From the NCBI GenBank assembly GCA_002500665.1, contig DLRY01000058.1, positions 1-64,000 of the forward strand: DNA of 64,000 nt. Direction: 5' to 3'. Every line of letters begins with the position of its first letter. Position 1 is the stretch's first letter. Under the pieces are notes generated by a model. That model did not search any database, was not told where the DNA came from, and was given only the letters and a program-made list of their open reading frames with translations. The DNA is from Opitutia bacterium UBA7876. GTDB lineage: Bacteria; Verrucomicrobiota; Verrucomicrobiia; Opitutales; Seribacteraceae. Shown here piece by piece: positions 9,981 through 17,885 of the stretch. The position numbers and the translations under genes were made by a program.

Positions 9981-10367
9981 ATGAAGATACCCATCTTATT
10001 TTTGCTCGTCCCCTTTCTCACCGTTCTCGTCCAGTTTTCCCATGCCGATGCCGACTTGGGGAAGCGGATGAAAGCCCGCTTGCCGGACGTCCTGATTGCG
10101 AAGGACGGAGGACGGGTCGGTGAGGGTTCCGACGGTCTGCTTCACATGCGTGACGACAATGCGTCCAGGGACGACAATGCAACCGTCAACTTGAGAAAAC
10201 TGGTCGCCTCCGAGAACAAGGATCGCAAGTCTCTATTTGCGGTGCTTGCCAAGAAGAACAAGGCTTCCGCCTCAAAGGTGGCCGAGTCTTTTGCCAAGGG
10301 CCTTTATGCGAGGGGCAAAAAAGGACATTGGTTCAAGAGTTCCAAGGGGACTTGGAAAAAGAAATAG
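9981..10367 (+). CDS. ydbL: YdbL-like periplasmic protein (DUF1318)
   Basis: This 128-residue secreted protein has a signal peptide (about 1-23), then an 'R-M-K-A-R-L-P-x-V-x-x-L/A-K' segment typical of YdbL/DUF1318, in which a Lys-rich helix precedes an 'N-x-D-R-K-x-L-F' motif. In E. coli YdbL modulates the YdbH-YnbE interaction. An acidic insert near residues 55-65 with two similar 'R-D-D-N-A' units is unusual. It starts 24 bp after ynbE, and the next gene starts 8 bp after its stop. Confidence 0.85.
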   Translation: MKIPILFLLVPFLTVLVQFSHADADLGKRMKARLPDVLIAKDGGRVGEGSDGLLHMRDDNASRDDNATVNLRKLVASENKDRKSLFAVLAKKNKASASKVAESFAKGLYARGKKGHWFKSSKGTWKKK

Positions 10368-10375
10368 CCAGTCGG

Positions 10376-10897
10376 ATGAGAGTGGGGTCGCTGCTGATCC
10401 TCTGGGTCCTTGCTTTTTGTAGTTGCCGGCGAGAGGCTGAACTTGCCGATCAATCTCCGGTCAGAGGCTTTCCCTTTCTTGGGGAAGCGACCCCGCAGTC
10501 TCTTTCCGCGGAAAAGAAAAAGTCCGTCCGTGATAGGCAGGCCATGGAAATGGAACTGAAGTGGCTTGTACTCAGGCAAAAATTGGTCGCAGCCAGAATC
10601 GAGGTCGAAAGCGCCCGCGAGGCTGAATACAAGCTGGCCCTGGATATGGCCCGCTACGGGGACATGGAGGAACGTCTTCCTGGTAAGCGCGGCTTTATCG
10701 AGGCGGGCCAGCGCAAGGCTTGGGAAAGCCGCCTGCTTTTTAAGTCAGAGGAGAGGGAACGAGCTCAGACCGTTGTCCGCCTCCTGTTGAGAGACATGAA
10801 GGACTTGGAGGGAAAACTGAGCCATCGTGGTTTCGTTCCGCCGTTGCCTCTGGAAAAAACTGTCCGAGAATCTCTTCCCGAGGGGCAAGTCCCATAG
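10376..10897 (+). CDS. Small predicted lipoprotein with helical coiled-coil region, unknown function
   Basis: I do not recognise this 173-residue product. ATG 10376 is chosen because it opens a short Arg-Val start, a hydrophobic stretch and a Cys-rich end (CSC near residue 17) that could be an atypical lipobox. The same frame has an upstream ATG at 10328 that overlaps ydbL and would bury the signal. The rest is rich in Glu, Arg, Leu and Ala (about 50-150) and should be alpha-helical, probably coiled-coil. It directly follows ydbL by 8 bp and precedes a small membrane protein and the Lol genes, so a role in envelope lipid or lipoprotein traffic is a contextual inference only. Confidence 0.65.
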   Translation: MRVGSLLILWVLAFCSCRREAELADQSPVRGFPFLGEATPQSLSAEKKKSVRDRQAMEMELKWLVLRQKLVAARIEVESAREAEYKLALDMARYGDMEERLPGKRGFIEAGQRKAWESRLLFKSEERERAQTVVRLLLRDMKDLEGKLSHRGFVPPLPLEKTVRESLPEGQVP

Positions 10898-10942
10898 GTT
10901 TTTCGTTGTCCTGAAATCGGGACTGAAGCAGTATGGGGGTGA

Positions 10943-11224
10943 ATGGAAACGGTAGTCGAACGGATTCTCAGTCATCCTCTTCTTACTCTTGCCTTGCTCT
11001 TGCTCTGCATCCTTCTGCTCTATGCGGTCCTAAAGAGGTTGGTCAAGATGCTCCTTTGCGTGGCCGTAATGGTTGTTGCCTACTTTGGTTACGTTCACTT
11101 TCTGGAGGATGACTATCCTTTGCCGGATATCGATGAGGATCTGGTTGATGGTTGGCGAGATACCGTTGCCCCGCTCCTCCCTGATGACTGGAACCGGACT
11201 TTTCTCGATGGCAATCAATCCTGA
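10943..11224 (+). CDS. Small inner-membrane protein, unknown function
   Basis: This 93-residue protein has two adjoining hydrophobic segments (about 12-30 and 35-52) split by a short Lys/Arg loop, then an acidic, Asp- and Pro-rich tail with Trp residues that is probably periplasmic. A purine-rich GGGGTGA precedes the ATG. No family was recognised. It lies 45 bp after the small lipoprotein and 36 bp before the Lol permease, so it belongs to the same plus-strand envelope run. Confidence 0.65.
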   Translation: METVVERILSHPLLTLALLLLCILLLYAVLKRLVKMLLCVAVMVVAYFGYVHFLEDDYPLPDIDEDLVDGWRDTVAPLLPDDWNRTFLDGNQS

Positions 11225-11260
11225 GCGGCTCCCCAAAGGTCGACCTCTCACGAACCGGCC

Positions 11261-12874
11261 ATGAGGATTCCTTGGCCACTATACTTGGCGTGGAAGCAAT
11301 TGTTTCCTTCCCAGAGAAAGATTTCCTTCTTCTCCATGCTTGCCATCATCGGGGTGGCTCTCGGCGTCAACGTGATGATCGTGGTGATTGCCTTCATGCA
11401 GGGATTTCAGCAAAAGTTTCGAAAGGATATTATAAACGCCCAAGGGCATGCCCGAGCAATATCACTGAGGTCCTCCAGCGATTGGCGGCAGCTTCCGCCT
11501 CGCATCCTCGAACAGCCCGCCATAGAGGCAGTGACCCCATTTTTGCAAGGTCAGCTCCTGATTCAGAGCGGCGCCTACAAGTCCATTCCGTTCGCCCTTG
11601 GCTTGCGTCCCGAAGATGGTGACGGCGTACTTCCCCTCGGAGACTTCCTAGATAGGGGAATGCTACGGCTGCAGGCTCATGATGGGGAGGACGTGACCCC
11701 TCTGCCGACAGTCGATACCCTGGATGACGGATCCGTGTTCGTAAGTTCTCAAGTTGCCAGTCGCCTTGGCGTCCGTCCTCCCGCAGCGGTCCGTTTCTAC
11801 GAGGAAAACGCTACCCGATCGGATCGCGGGGAGAGGGGAGACCTGCGAGTCCTCCGCCTTGATCCCTACGTCGAGTCTGGGGAGTGGGAAATTCAGGCGG
11901 ATGAGAATGGCTCCATTCTGGTCAGCGAATCGATCTCGGGCGACGTGTTCCCTTGGGACCCGACCCGAGGTCCCTTCGACCTGGGCTTTGGATACCCGGT
12001 CTTTGAAATCACCGGCAAGGAGGTTTCCCTTGATCCGGGTGAACGGATCCTGTTCCACGTTTTCAGAGCCTCGACCATCGAGGTGTTTTCCCCGAATATG
12101 ATCGAGAAGGCCAAGGCCGATGAAATGGTTCCGCCCAAGGAAGTGCGGGTTGGCGGAATCTTCGAGGTGCCCTGGCAGGGTTTCCAGATGGAGGCTCTCA
12201 TCGGCACCATGAGGTTCATGGAGGATACCCGCGGGGAAGAAGGGGCTTGCGACGGATTTTACCTCCGCTTCGAAGATTCTGTGGCTCGGAACGAGGGAAG
12301 ATTGGAGGATGCTTGCCGCGAACTTGAAGTCATGCTCGAGGAGGATTGGGCGGTGGTCCCGTGGTTTGTGGAGAACGCATGGTTTTTCGAGCTCCTGAAA
12401 TTCGAGGAATACCTAATGGTTTTGATCATGGTGCCCATTGGTCTGGTGGCCGCCTTCGCCATCGCCATCGCCCTCATGACCACCGTCCTTAGGAAGATTA
12501 GGGAAATCGGGTTGTTGTCGGCCATGGGGGGGAGACGTTTTTCGGTGGGTATGGTCTTTTGCCTGCAGGGTTTCATAATCGGAACGGTCGGGGCGATCCT
12601 GGGATGCGGTTTGGCGATCCTGTTCATCCGCTACCGGGATGTCCTCATGACCTTTATCGTAGAGAATATAGCAGGTGCCGACGGTCATGCCGGGGTTGCC
12701 CAGTTTTACGATTTCAACAGCCTCGAAGTACCTTTTCCATGGGAGTCGAACGAGAGCCTGTCGGTCTTCCTCTCCTTCGCCCTTTTCTCCATCCTGGTTT
12801 CTACCTTCGCGGGTTTGCTGCCCGCTTGGCGGGCCTCCAGACTTAATCCCGCAGAGGCCTTGAGAAGTGAGTGA
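11261..12874 (+). CDS. LolC/LolE-type lipoprotein-release ABC transporter permease
   Basis: The protein (537 residues) has the FtsX/MacB-type permease plan: a first membrane helix (about 22-50) after an amphipathic 'Y-L-A-W-K-Q-L-F' start, a large periplasmic domain (about 51-380), then three closely spaced helices. It ends in 'P-A-W-R-A-S-R-L-N-P-A-E-A-L-R', the hallmark of LolC/LolE. These proteins pull lipoproteins from the inner membrane for transfer to LolA. Only one permease gene is present beside the ATPase, suggesting a homodimer like LolF rather than LolC/LolE. At 537 residues it is over 100 longer than usual, and the extra length is in the periplasmic domain. Confidence 0.85.
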   Translation: MRIPWPLYLAWKQLFPSQRKISFFSMLAIIGVALGVNVMIVVIAFMQGFQQKFRKDIINAQGHARAISLRSSSDWRQLPPRILEQPAIEAVTPFLQGQLLIQSGAYKSIPFALGLRPEDGDGVLPLGDFLDRGMLRLQAHDGEDVTPLPTVDTLDDGSVFVSSQVASRLGVRPPAAVRFYEENATRSDRGERGDLRVLRLDPYVESGEWEIQADENGSILVSESISGDVFPWDPTRGPFDLGFGYPVFEITGKEVSLDPGERILFHVFRASTIEVFSPNMIEKAKADEMVPPKEVRVGGIFEVPWQGFQMEALIGTMRFMEDTRGEEGACDGFYLRFEDSVARNEGRLEDACRELEVMLEEDWAVVPWFVENAWFFELLKFEEYLMVLIMVPIGLVAAFAIAIALMTTVLRKIREIGLLSAMGGRRFSVGMVFCLQGFIIGTVGAILGCGLAILFIRYRDVLMTFIVENIAGADGHAGVAQFYDFNSLEVPFPWESNESLSVFLSFALFSILVSTFAGLLPAWRASRLNPAEALRSE

Positions 12875-13631
12875 GGAGAAAAGAAAACTGGTTTTGGAGG
12901 GTAAGTCCCTGAGCAAGACTTTTCGCTTGGGAGACGGTTCCATTGAGGTCCTGTCCAAGGCGGATATCGCCTTGAAGGAAGCTTCGTCGATGAGCATTCG
13001 GGGAGACTCGGGTTGTGGGAAAACTACCTTGCTGAACCTTCTTGCCAGGCTTGAGGATGCGGACGAGGGAACGATAGGTTGGGGCGGACATGAGATAGAT
13101 GCCTCCGCAACTCCCTCCTCGTCTGAGGCCGTCATGAGGGCCCGCTTCATCGGGGTCGTATACCAAGCCTACTACCTGATACCTGAGTTGAACGTTCTGG
13201 AGAACGTACTTATGGCGGCAAGGTTGGCCGGTGGGGTCGGTTCGGAATCCGTGGAGCGAGCCCGGTCCCTGTTGTCAAAGATGGGAGTGGGGGACAAGGA
13301 AAAGCAGGCTCCGGCAAAACTTTCCGGGGGCGAGCGCCAGCGCGTGGCCATCGCCCGGGCCTTGGTCAATGGACCTCGTGTCCTCTTGGCCGACGAACCA
13401 ACGGGCAACCTCGATGAGCGAACGGGTGGACAGGTTATGGATCTTCTGCTGGATGCGTGCTCGGAACAGGGAACCGGCTTGATTCTCGTGACCCATAACC
13501 CGATCTTCGCACAGGCCGCCGACGTCCGTCTTTTCCTGCGACAGGGAAAGCTAACCAAGGATTTCGATGAGGGAACGACAAAGTGGAGCAGACCACGATT
13601 CTGTGGTTATCATTATCCCGGATATCGATAA
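12867..13631 (+). CDS. lolD: LolD-type ABC transporter ATP-binding subunit
   Basis: The ATPase has Walker A (GDSGCGKTT, about residue 48), a signature motif LSGGERQR, Walker B with 'L-L-A-D-E-P-T-G-N-L-D', and a switch His in 'V-T-H-N'. These match the LolD/MacB/FtsE group. It starts at GTG 12867 inside the last codons of the permease (8-bp overlap), so translation is probably coupled. The final ~15 residues are Arg- and aromatic-rich and unlike the family. The 254-residue length is slightly above the usual 225-235. Confidence 0.9.
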   Translation: MSEEKRKLVLEGKSLSKTFRLGDGSIEVLSKADIALKEASSMSIRGDSGCGKTTLLNLLARLEDADEGTIGWGGHEIDASATPSSSEAVMRARFIGVVYQAYYLIPELNVLENVLMAARLAGGVGSESVERARSLLSKMGVGDKEKQAPAKLSGGERQRVAIARALVNGPRVLLADEPTGNLDERTGGQVMDLLLDACSEQGTGLILVTHNPIFAQAADVRLFLRQGKLTKDFDEGTTKWSRPRFCGYHYPGYR

Positions 13632-13651
13632 TAAAGCAGAAAGGACAACTT

Positions 13652-14575
13652 ATGAGCAATGGGATAAAATGCGGAGTTGCTGGGGTGGGGTACCTGGGGA
13701 AGCACCATGCCAGGATTTACGATTCTCTGGATGGGTGCGAACTCGTGGGGGTCCTGGAGCCCGACGACGACGCCGCCGAGAAAGCTTGCGGGGATTACGG
13801 ATGCATACGCTTCTCGAGCCTGGACGAACTGGCTGAGGCTTGTGAAGCCATAAGTGTGGTTTGTCCGACCGACAAGCATGCCGAGGTGGCTTTGCCGCTG
13901 ATCAGGAACGGGTGTCACTTGTTGGTTGAGAAACCCCTCTGCGTCTCGGTCGAGGAGGCCGAGACAATGCTGGGGGCGGCCAAGGAATCCGGCTCGATTC
14001 TTCAGGTCGGGCACATCGAGCACTACAACCCGGTCATGGCTTTTCTCGAGGAGAAGGTGGATTGCCCAAGATACCTGACGGTTGAAAGGTTAGCCCCCTT
14101 TCAGCCCCGGGGTACCGAGGTGGGCGTCGTTCTGGATTTGATGATCCACGACATCGGGATTGCCATGGCCTTGATCTCCTCACCCATCCGGACGGTCGAT
14201 GCGATCGGTGTCCGAGTTCTTTCACCTACCGAGGACATAGCCAATGCAAGGCTGGTCTTTGAGAATGGGTGCGTGGCGAACCTGAGCGCCAGCCGGGTGA
14301 GCGAAAAGAAGGCCCGTGAAATAAGGGTTTTCCAAGATAGCGGTTACCTGTCCCTGGACTTCATGAACCAAACGGGACATCTTATTAGCAAGACCGGCGC
14401 GACGCTCGAGAAAAGCGATGTGCCGGTAGAGAAGGGTGAGCCTTTGGCCTTAGAACTGGAGGCCTTTGTTCAGTGCGTGCGCGGGGCGATTACCCCGAAG
14501 ACGGATGGTGTCTTCGGCAAGACCGCTTTGGAGGTCGCTCTCTCCGTGACTAGGCAAATCCAGTCGGGTTGGTGA
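13652..14575 (+). CDS. Gfo/Idh/MocA-family NAD(P)-dependent oxidoreductase
   Basis: This 307-residue enzyme has an N-terminal Rossmann fold (G-V-G-Y-L-G near residues 11-16), the family EKP motif (about 95) that contributes the active-site Lys, and a 'G-H-I-E-H-Y-N-P' segment. ATG 13652 is preferred over an in-frame start at 13583 because the Rossmann strand begins here and an AAAGGA-like site precedes it. It sits 1 bp before lpxB. In some bacteria a relative, GnnA, oxidises UDP-GlcNAc so that lipid A can carry GlcNAc3N. No GnnB aminotransferase is adjacent, so this role is only a possibility. Confidence 0.85.
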   Translation: MSNGIKCGVAGVGYLGKHHARIYDSLDGCELVGVLEPDDDAAEKACGDYGCIRFSSLDELAEACEAISVVCPTDKHAEVALPLIRNGCHLLVEKPLCVSVEEAETMLGAAKESGSILQVGHIEHYNPVMAFLEEKVDCPRYLTVERLAPFQPRGTEVGVVLDLMIHDIGIAMALISSPIRTVDAIGVRVLSPTEDIANARLVFENGCVANLSASRVSEKKAREIRVFQDSGYLSLDFMNQTGHLISKTGATLEKSDVPVEKGEPLALELEAFVQCVRGAITPKTDGVFGKTALEVALSVTRQIQSGW

Positions 14576-14576
14576 C

Positions 14577-15749
14577 TTGAAGGCATTTCCCTCGTTTGCC
14601 CCAACTGAACCGGGAGAAGTCGACCTCCTGGTCATCGCCGGTGAGGCATCCGGCGACGAGCATGGTTCCCTGTTGGTCGAGGATCTGCTTTCACAGAGGC
14701 CGCAGACGCGGGTTTGCTCCCTAAGCGGGCCCTGCATCGAGTCGAGCGGCGCGTCTCTGCTTTTCAACCTGGTCGAGCATTCCGTGGTCGGTATATTCGA
14801 GGTCCTTAGGAATTACGGGTTCTTCAGGAAGCTGCTTGAGGAGACCCTTGCCTGGATCGAGCGCTCAAAACCCAAGGCCGTTCTGCTGATTGACTACCCG
14901 GGCTTCAACCTTCGCCTTGCCGCGGCCATGAGGCAAAAGGGAATTTCAGCCAAAGGAGGTGGAGAAATCCGCGTTCTGCAGTACGTCAGTCCCCAGCTCT
15001 GGGCATGGAAGCCCAAGAGGAGGTTTGAAATGGAAAAAACACTGGATGGGCTAGCCGCAATTTTTCCCTTCGAACCCGAGTACTATCGTGACGTCGATCT
15101 GCCGGTTGCCTTCGTGGGTCATCCTTTTGCTCGCCCTGATTTTGAACCGCCCGTTCGTTATGAAGAGAATGGCCCCCTCGTTCTTCTTCCGGGAAGCCGC
15201 GTCCAACCCGTCGAGAGGATTCTCCCCCCTTTTCTCGATGCCTGTGAAAACCTCTTTCCCCAGTTCCCCGAACTTGAGGCCTTGGTGCCGGTTCCCGATG
15301 ATAATATCAGGGGCTTGACGGAAGGTCTGCTCAAGGAACGGGAGAAACTTAGCGGCAGGATTTCCATCAGGGGAGCAAAGGAAGGCATTGCCGCCCGAGC
15401 CGCCTTGATGAGCTCGGGAACCATGTCCCTTGCCTGCGCCCTGGCCGGCATTCCAGGAGCCATTGCGTATCGGGCTCACCCTATAACTTATTTTCTCGGC
15501 AGGATGCTTGTTAAGGTCCGGCACTTGGGCATGGCCAACCTCCTGCTTCCGGACGCACCACCCTATGAGGAATTTCTTCAAGGCAGAGCGACGGGCCGAA
15601 ACTTGGCCGCCGCCGTTTCTCCTTTCCTGAAGTCGGTTTCCAGTCACGAGCCGTTTCGGGAATCGGCGGGACGAATTCTCGATTGCCTTTCCCAGCCAAG
15701 CTCACGCGGCTTGGTCGAGTGGTTGGTTCAGGAAGGAAGGCTTAACTGA
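14577..15749 (+). CDS. lpxB: Lipid-A-disaccharide synthase
   Basis: LpxB joins UDP-2,3-diacylglucosamine and lipid X to make the lipid A disaccharide at the inner-membrane surface. The 390-residue product carries the signature GEASGD (about 23-28), a 'D-Y-P-G-F-N' stretch, a 'Y-V-S-P-Q-L-W-A-W' segment, 'L-L-P-G-S-R' and a C-terminal 'M-S-S-G-T-M-S-L' motif, all typical of GT19. The start is TTG 14577, one base after the preceding stop, with no closer ATG before the conserved core. Its last 22 bp overlap the end of the convergent hemA. Confidence 0.95.
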   Translation: MKAFPSFAPTEPGEVDLLVIAGEASGDEHGSLLVEDLLSQRPQTRVCSLSGPCIESSGASLLFNLVEHSVVGIFEVLRNYGFFRKLLEETLAWIERSKPKAVLLIDYPGFNLRLAAAMRQKGISAKGGGEIRVLQYVSPQLWAWKPKRRFEMEKTLDGLAAIFPFEPEYYRDVDLPVAFVGHPFARPDFEPPVRYEENGPLVLLPGSRVQPVERILPPFLDACENLFPQFPELEALVPVPDDNIRGLTEGLLKEREKLSGRISIRGAKEGIAARAALMSSGTMSLACALAGIPGAIAYRAHPITYFLGRMLVKVRHLGMANLLLPDAPPYEEFLQGRATGRNLAAAVSPFLKSVSSHEPFRESAGRILDCLSQPSSRGLVEWLVQEGRLN

Positions 15750-16795
15750 CGAATCATTTGCTCCCAGAGCCTCGCCGCCCTACCGGCCAGAGCCCCCCGG
15801 CAGCGCTCCACCTCGGTCATCCGCATTCTTAGGTTCTCGTTCGCGATGGCCGATACGTCATCCATGTTGTAGAGGAAGACGCTGTCAATGCGGGATACCT
15901 CATCCTCTATGTTTCGCGGAACAGAGGCGTCAATGAGGAAAAGAGGCTTGCCAGGGCTTTTCTTAACGGCCCGTTTAATGTCGTCTAAGGTGATCATTAT
16001 TTTACCGCTGGAAGTCGATGTCAGAATGACGTCGAATAAATGAAGGGAATCCTGAAAACTTTCGTAGGCCATTGCGAAACCTCCGAATTTTTCAGCCAGT
16101 TCGTCCGGTTTTCTTCTGCTCAAGGGACACCAGTCAAAGGTTCTTCCGGTTACCGTGACTTCCAGACACCCACGGGATTTGAATGATTGCATAGTGCTCT
16201 CAGCAACGTCGCCTGCACCGACAATGAGCAACCGGCAATTCTCGACCTTTCCGAAAATTCGTTTGGCAAGATCGGACAGGACGTTTCCAAGGTTAACCTG
16301 TCCTCGTGAGATTCCCGTATTTGTCCTGGTCCATTTTGCGGTTTGAAAGCCTTTTTGGAAAAGACGGTTGAGGATTTTGCCGGAGAGTTTCCGTGTGCGG
16401 GCATCTTCGTAAGCCTTTTTAACCTGCCCAAGAATTTCCGTTTCCCCAACCATTTGCGAGTCTATGCCCGAAGTGACCTCGAACAAGTGACGAACGACGG
16501 CCTCTCCCTTGTGTTGGTAAAAGTGACGGTCCATAAAGCCACTGTCGAGGTTGCGGAAATCGCTCAGGTATTTGCGCACCTCATCGAGAGGACATGCTCC
16601 GTTGCCCACTCCGTATATTTCAGTCCGGTTGCAGGTGTTGAGCAAAAGGCATTCCCTCATGCTTGAAATGGAGGTCAATCCCTCGTAAAAAGACTCGATT
16701 TTTTCTGCAGGCAAACTAATCATTTCACGTTCCACAAGAGACGCAAACTTATGCGAGCTACCAAGCATAAAAAGATTAGGATCCTTAGCTGGCAT
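15728..16795 (-). CDS. hemA: Glutamyl-tRNA reductase, C-terminally short
   Basis: HemA reduces glutamyl-tRNA to glutamate-1-semialdehyde, the first step of C5 haem synthesis. The catalytic Cys lies in NTCNRTEIY (about residue 50), followed by a 'H-L-F-E-V-x-S-G-I-D-S' region and 'V-G-E-T-E-I-L-G-Q-V-K'. A Rossmann G-A-G-D-V-A motif follows. ATG 16795 (355 residues) fits the family start; the frame stays open upstream but would run into the preceding gene. The C-terminal dimerisation domain is cut to about 45 residues, well below the usual ~420-residue enzyme. It overlaps the upstream CcsA/HemX-like gene by 11 bp and lpxB by 22 bp. Confidence 0.93.
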   Translation of the reverse strand: MPAKDPNLFMLGSSHKFASLVEREMISLPAEKIESFYEGLTSISSMRECLLLNTCNRTEIYGVGNGACPLDEVRKYLSDFRNLDSGFMDRHFYQHKGEAVVRHLFEVTSGIDSQMVGETEILGQVKKAYEDARTRKLSGKILNRLFQKGFQTAKWTRTNTGISRGQVNLGNVLSDLAKRIFGKVENCRLLIVGAGDVAESTMQSFKSRGCLEVTVTGRTFDWCPLSRRKPDELAEKFGGFAMAYESFQDSLHLFDVILTSTSSGKIMITLDDIKRAVKKSPGKPLFLIDASVPRNIEDEVSRIDSVFLYNMDDVSAIANENLRMRMTEVERCRGALAGRAARLWEQMIRQLSLPS

Positions 16796-17651
16796 CGTTG
16801 GTCGGGGTAAGTGAACTTTCGGCAACAGTGGCGGGGGAAGACCGGACGAATCCCAGAGAGCAAATGGCAATGAAAAACAGAACAATACAAACTTTAGCGA
16901 ATTTTTGTCCAAAAAGCCTCTTGCTGAAGTGCAGCAGCCACAAAATGCAATACGCAAGCCAAAGCCCGATTGTCAGGCCCACCTTGGTTGCACTGAGTGC
17001 ATCGGGGGCACGAGACCAGTCCAGTGCCCCGACAACTATGGAACAAGTTAGAAAAACCGAGCCGATAAGCAAGAGTCGAGAGCCGGCAGTCTCCAGTTGC
17101 TGAATAGAGGGTAGAAGACGGGCAACGGCGCCTGCTCTCTTCGTTTGAAGGGATTTTCGCTGAAGCAAGTACATCGAGCTGACTATCGCAAGGAGTCCGA
17201 AAATTCCATAGCTAAAGATTGCAACTGAAGCGTGCAGTTCTACCCAGTGATTTGAAAAAATTCCATCGTACCCTTCCTTTTCCCAGTAGGGGGTATCTAG
17301 GGAAGGGAAAGCAAGTGACGTCACTCCGCCCAAGCATGCCAAGCCAGCCGAAAAGGAACCGAGCAGGTTGAGCCTGAAGAGAAGCCTTATGATGAGATAT
17401 CCGAGAACAAGGGACCAAAGAATGAATTGAATACTTTCCATTCCATTGCCAAGCGGGCACCCTTTGACTAGTTCACCCCGCAGAGCGAGTCCTTTTGTGT
17501 GAGCAACGAAACCGGCGATAATGAGCAGGAGAGAGGCAAGTGCGGACGCTTTCTTGCTTGATTTCCAGACGAATGCGAATCCGCAAGCCAATCCAGTCCC
17601 GTAGAGAATGGAAGCGATCCAAAATAAGTCTCGGCTTTCCTCAAGATTCAT
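16785..17651 (-). CDS. CcsA/HemX-like membrane protein (cytochrome c assembly family)
   Basis: The 288-residue protein has about eight hydrophobic segments and a conserved periplasmic turn 'N-H-W-V-E-L-H-A-S' (about 134-142) followed by 'S-Y-G-I-F-G-L', similar to the haem-handling region of CcsA/ResC. The same family includes HemX, which affects HemA levels and is often encoded beside hemA, exactly as here. Without a CcsB partner nearby, a HemX-type role is as likely as cytochrome c maturation. It probably heads the hemX-hemA operon; no clear promoter was found in the 234-bp gap upstream (17652-17885), which carries only an AT-rich, T-tract-like segment. Confidence 0.8.
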   Translation of the reverse strand: MNLEESRDLFWIASILYGTGLACGFAFVWKSSKKASALASLLLIIAGFVAHTKGLALRGELVKGCPLGNGMESIQFILWSLVLGYLIIRLLFRLNLLGSFSAGLACLGGVTSLAFPSLDTPYWEKEGYDGIFSNHWVELHASVAIFSYGIFGLLAIVSSMYLLQRKSLQTKRAGAVARLLPSIQQLETAGSRLLLIGSVFLTCSIVVGALDWSRAPDALSATKVGLTIGLWLAYCILWLLHFSKRLFGQKFAKVCIVLFFIAICSLGFVRSSPATVAESSLTPTNDAS

Positions 17652-17885
17652 CGCTTTTTTCAGAACTGGGCATCATCCCCTCAAGGGTGAAAATTCAAAA
17701 GGTAAGCACTGAGCAAAAGCAAAAAGAAAAAACTTCATTCTAAAGGATTTTGCAAGGAATTGCAGACAAATCGGCAGGATCGGGACATAAGAATTTCTCC
17801 AATGAGTCGGGCTTGATTCACATTGCCGCAATAATATTTACGATCGAGATGAAGTCAAAGACGGAACGAAGCTTAAGGTAAGTCT

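Noticed and set aside
12413..13150. 245-codon minus-strand frame across lolC/lolD
   Set aside because: It lies opposite well-supported ABC transporter genes and its product has no recognisable motif.
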